Below are positions 63,993-64,000 of a stretch of DNA of 64,000 nucleotides, one piece after another; positions within the stretch are counted from its first letter, which is position 1; the number at the start of each line of letters is the position of its first letter. The stretch is taken from assembly GCF_048128805.1 (NCBI RefSeq), contig NC_136010.1, positions 24,134,980 to 24,198,979 on the forward strand, read 5' to 3'. This stretch comes from Centroberyx gerrardi (Eukaryota; Chordata; Actinopteri; Beryciformes; Berycidae). The translations under genes and the position numbers were made by a program. The notes under the pieces are model-generated. The model saw only the letters and a list, made by a program, of their open reading frames with translations, was not told the DNA's origin and searched no databases.

Positions 63993-64000
63993 CACACACA
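63897..64000. repeat. (CT)n then (CA)n composite microsatellite at the window edge
   Basis: (CT)n at 63897-63931, then (AC)n with a GTGTGCGCGCC interruption near 63950-63960, running to the edge of the window in an IL17RD-like intron. Confidence 0.95.

Overview
The window is nuclear DNA from a vertebrate, almost certainly a teleost fish. The genes are split into many short exons with GT-AG introns and encode vertebrate protein families. The introns carry the dense (CA)n, (GT)n, (CT)n and (GA)n microsatellites, SINE and LINE relics and small TTAAAG-ended inverted-repeat elements typical of fish. The species cannot be named from this sequence. No viral, bacterial, CRISPR or rRNA features were seen.

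Layout, left to right. (1) At 339-894, minus strand, lie the first two coding exons of a second glutathione synthetase gene, which runs off the left edge or is truncated. (2) At 4472-12508, minus strand, is a complete 12-exon glutathione synthetase gene (gss, 476 codons) with a 5' UTR exon and promoter near 13060-13260. (3) At 14364-16446, plus strand, is a four-exon NUDT16-type Nudix hydrolase. (4) At about 18145-42951, plus strand, is arhgap4 (srGAP-like: F-BAR, RhoGAP, SH3), with 23 coding exons from 24823 to 41660. (5) At 44515-46504, plus strand, is a three-exon caveolin-family gene, closest to caveolin-2. (6) At 47681-54252, plus strand, is fam50a (XAP5 family), 13 exons. (7) From 55023 to the right edge, plus strand, are the first 11 coding exons of an IL17RD/Sef-like receptor, through the transmembrane segment into the start of the SEFIR domain.

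The genes are not an operon and have unrelated jobs: glutathione synthesis, capped-RNA/nucleotide hydrolysis, Rho-GTPase and membrane-curvature control, caveola structure, splicing-associated nuclear function, and FGF/IL-17 signal control. ARHGAP4 and FAM50A both lie on human Xq28, so part of the order is probably conserved synteny.

Most interesting observations: the two gss copies are almost identical in exon 2 but strongly diverged in exon 1 (gene conversion is likely). The arhgap4 reading frame is broken by one base in a coding G/GGA tract. A 38-bp near-perfect inverted repeat folds directly over an arhgap4 splice donor. Microsatellites repeatedly form the splice-site neighbourhoods. Several intact or decayed TTAAAG-ended elements are present. 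I found no clearly novel multi-gene system; the window is mostly ordinary teleost gene territory with unusual repeat/splice-site architecture.
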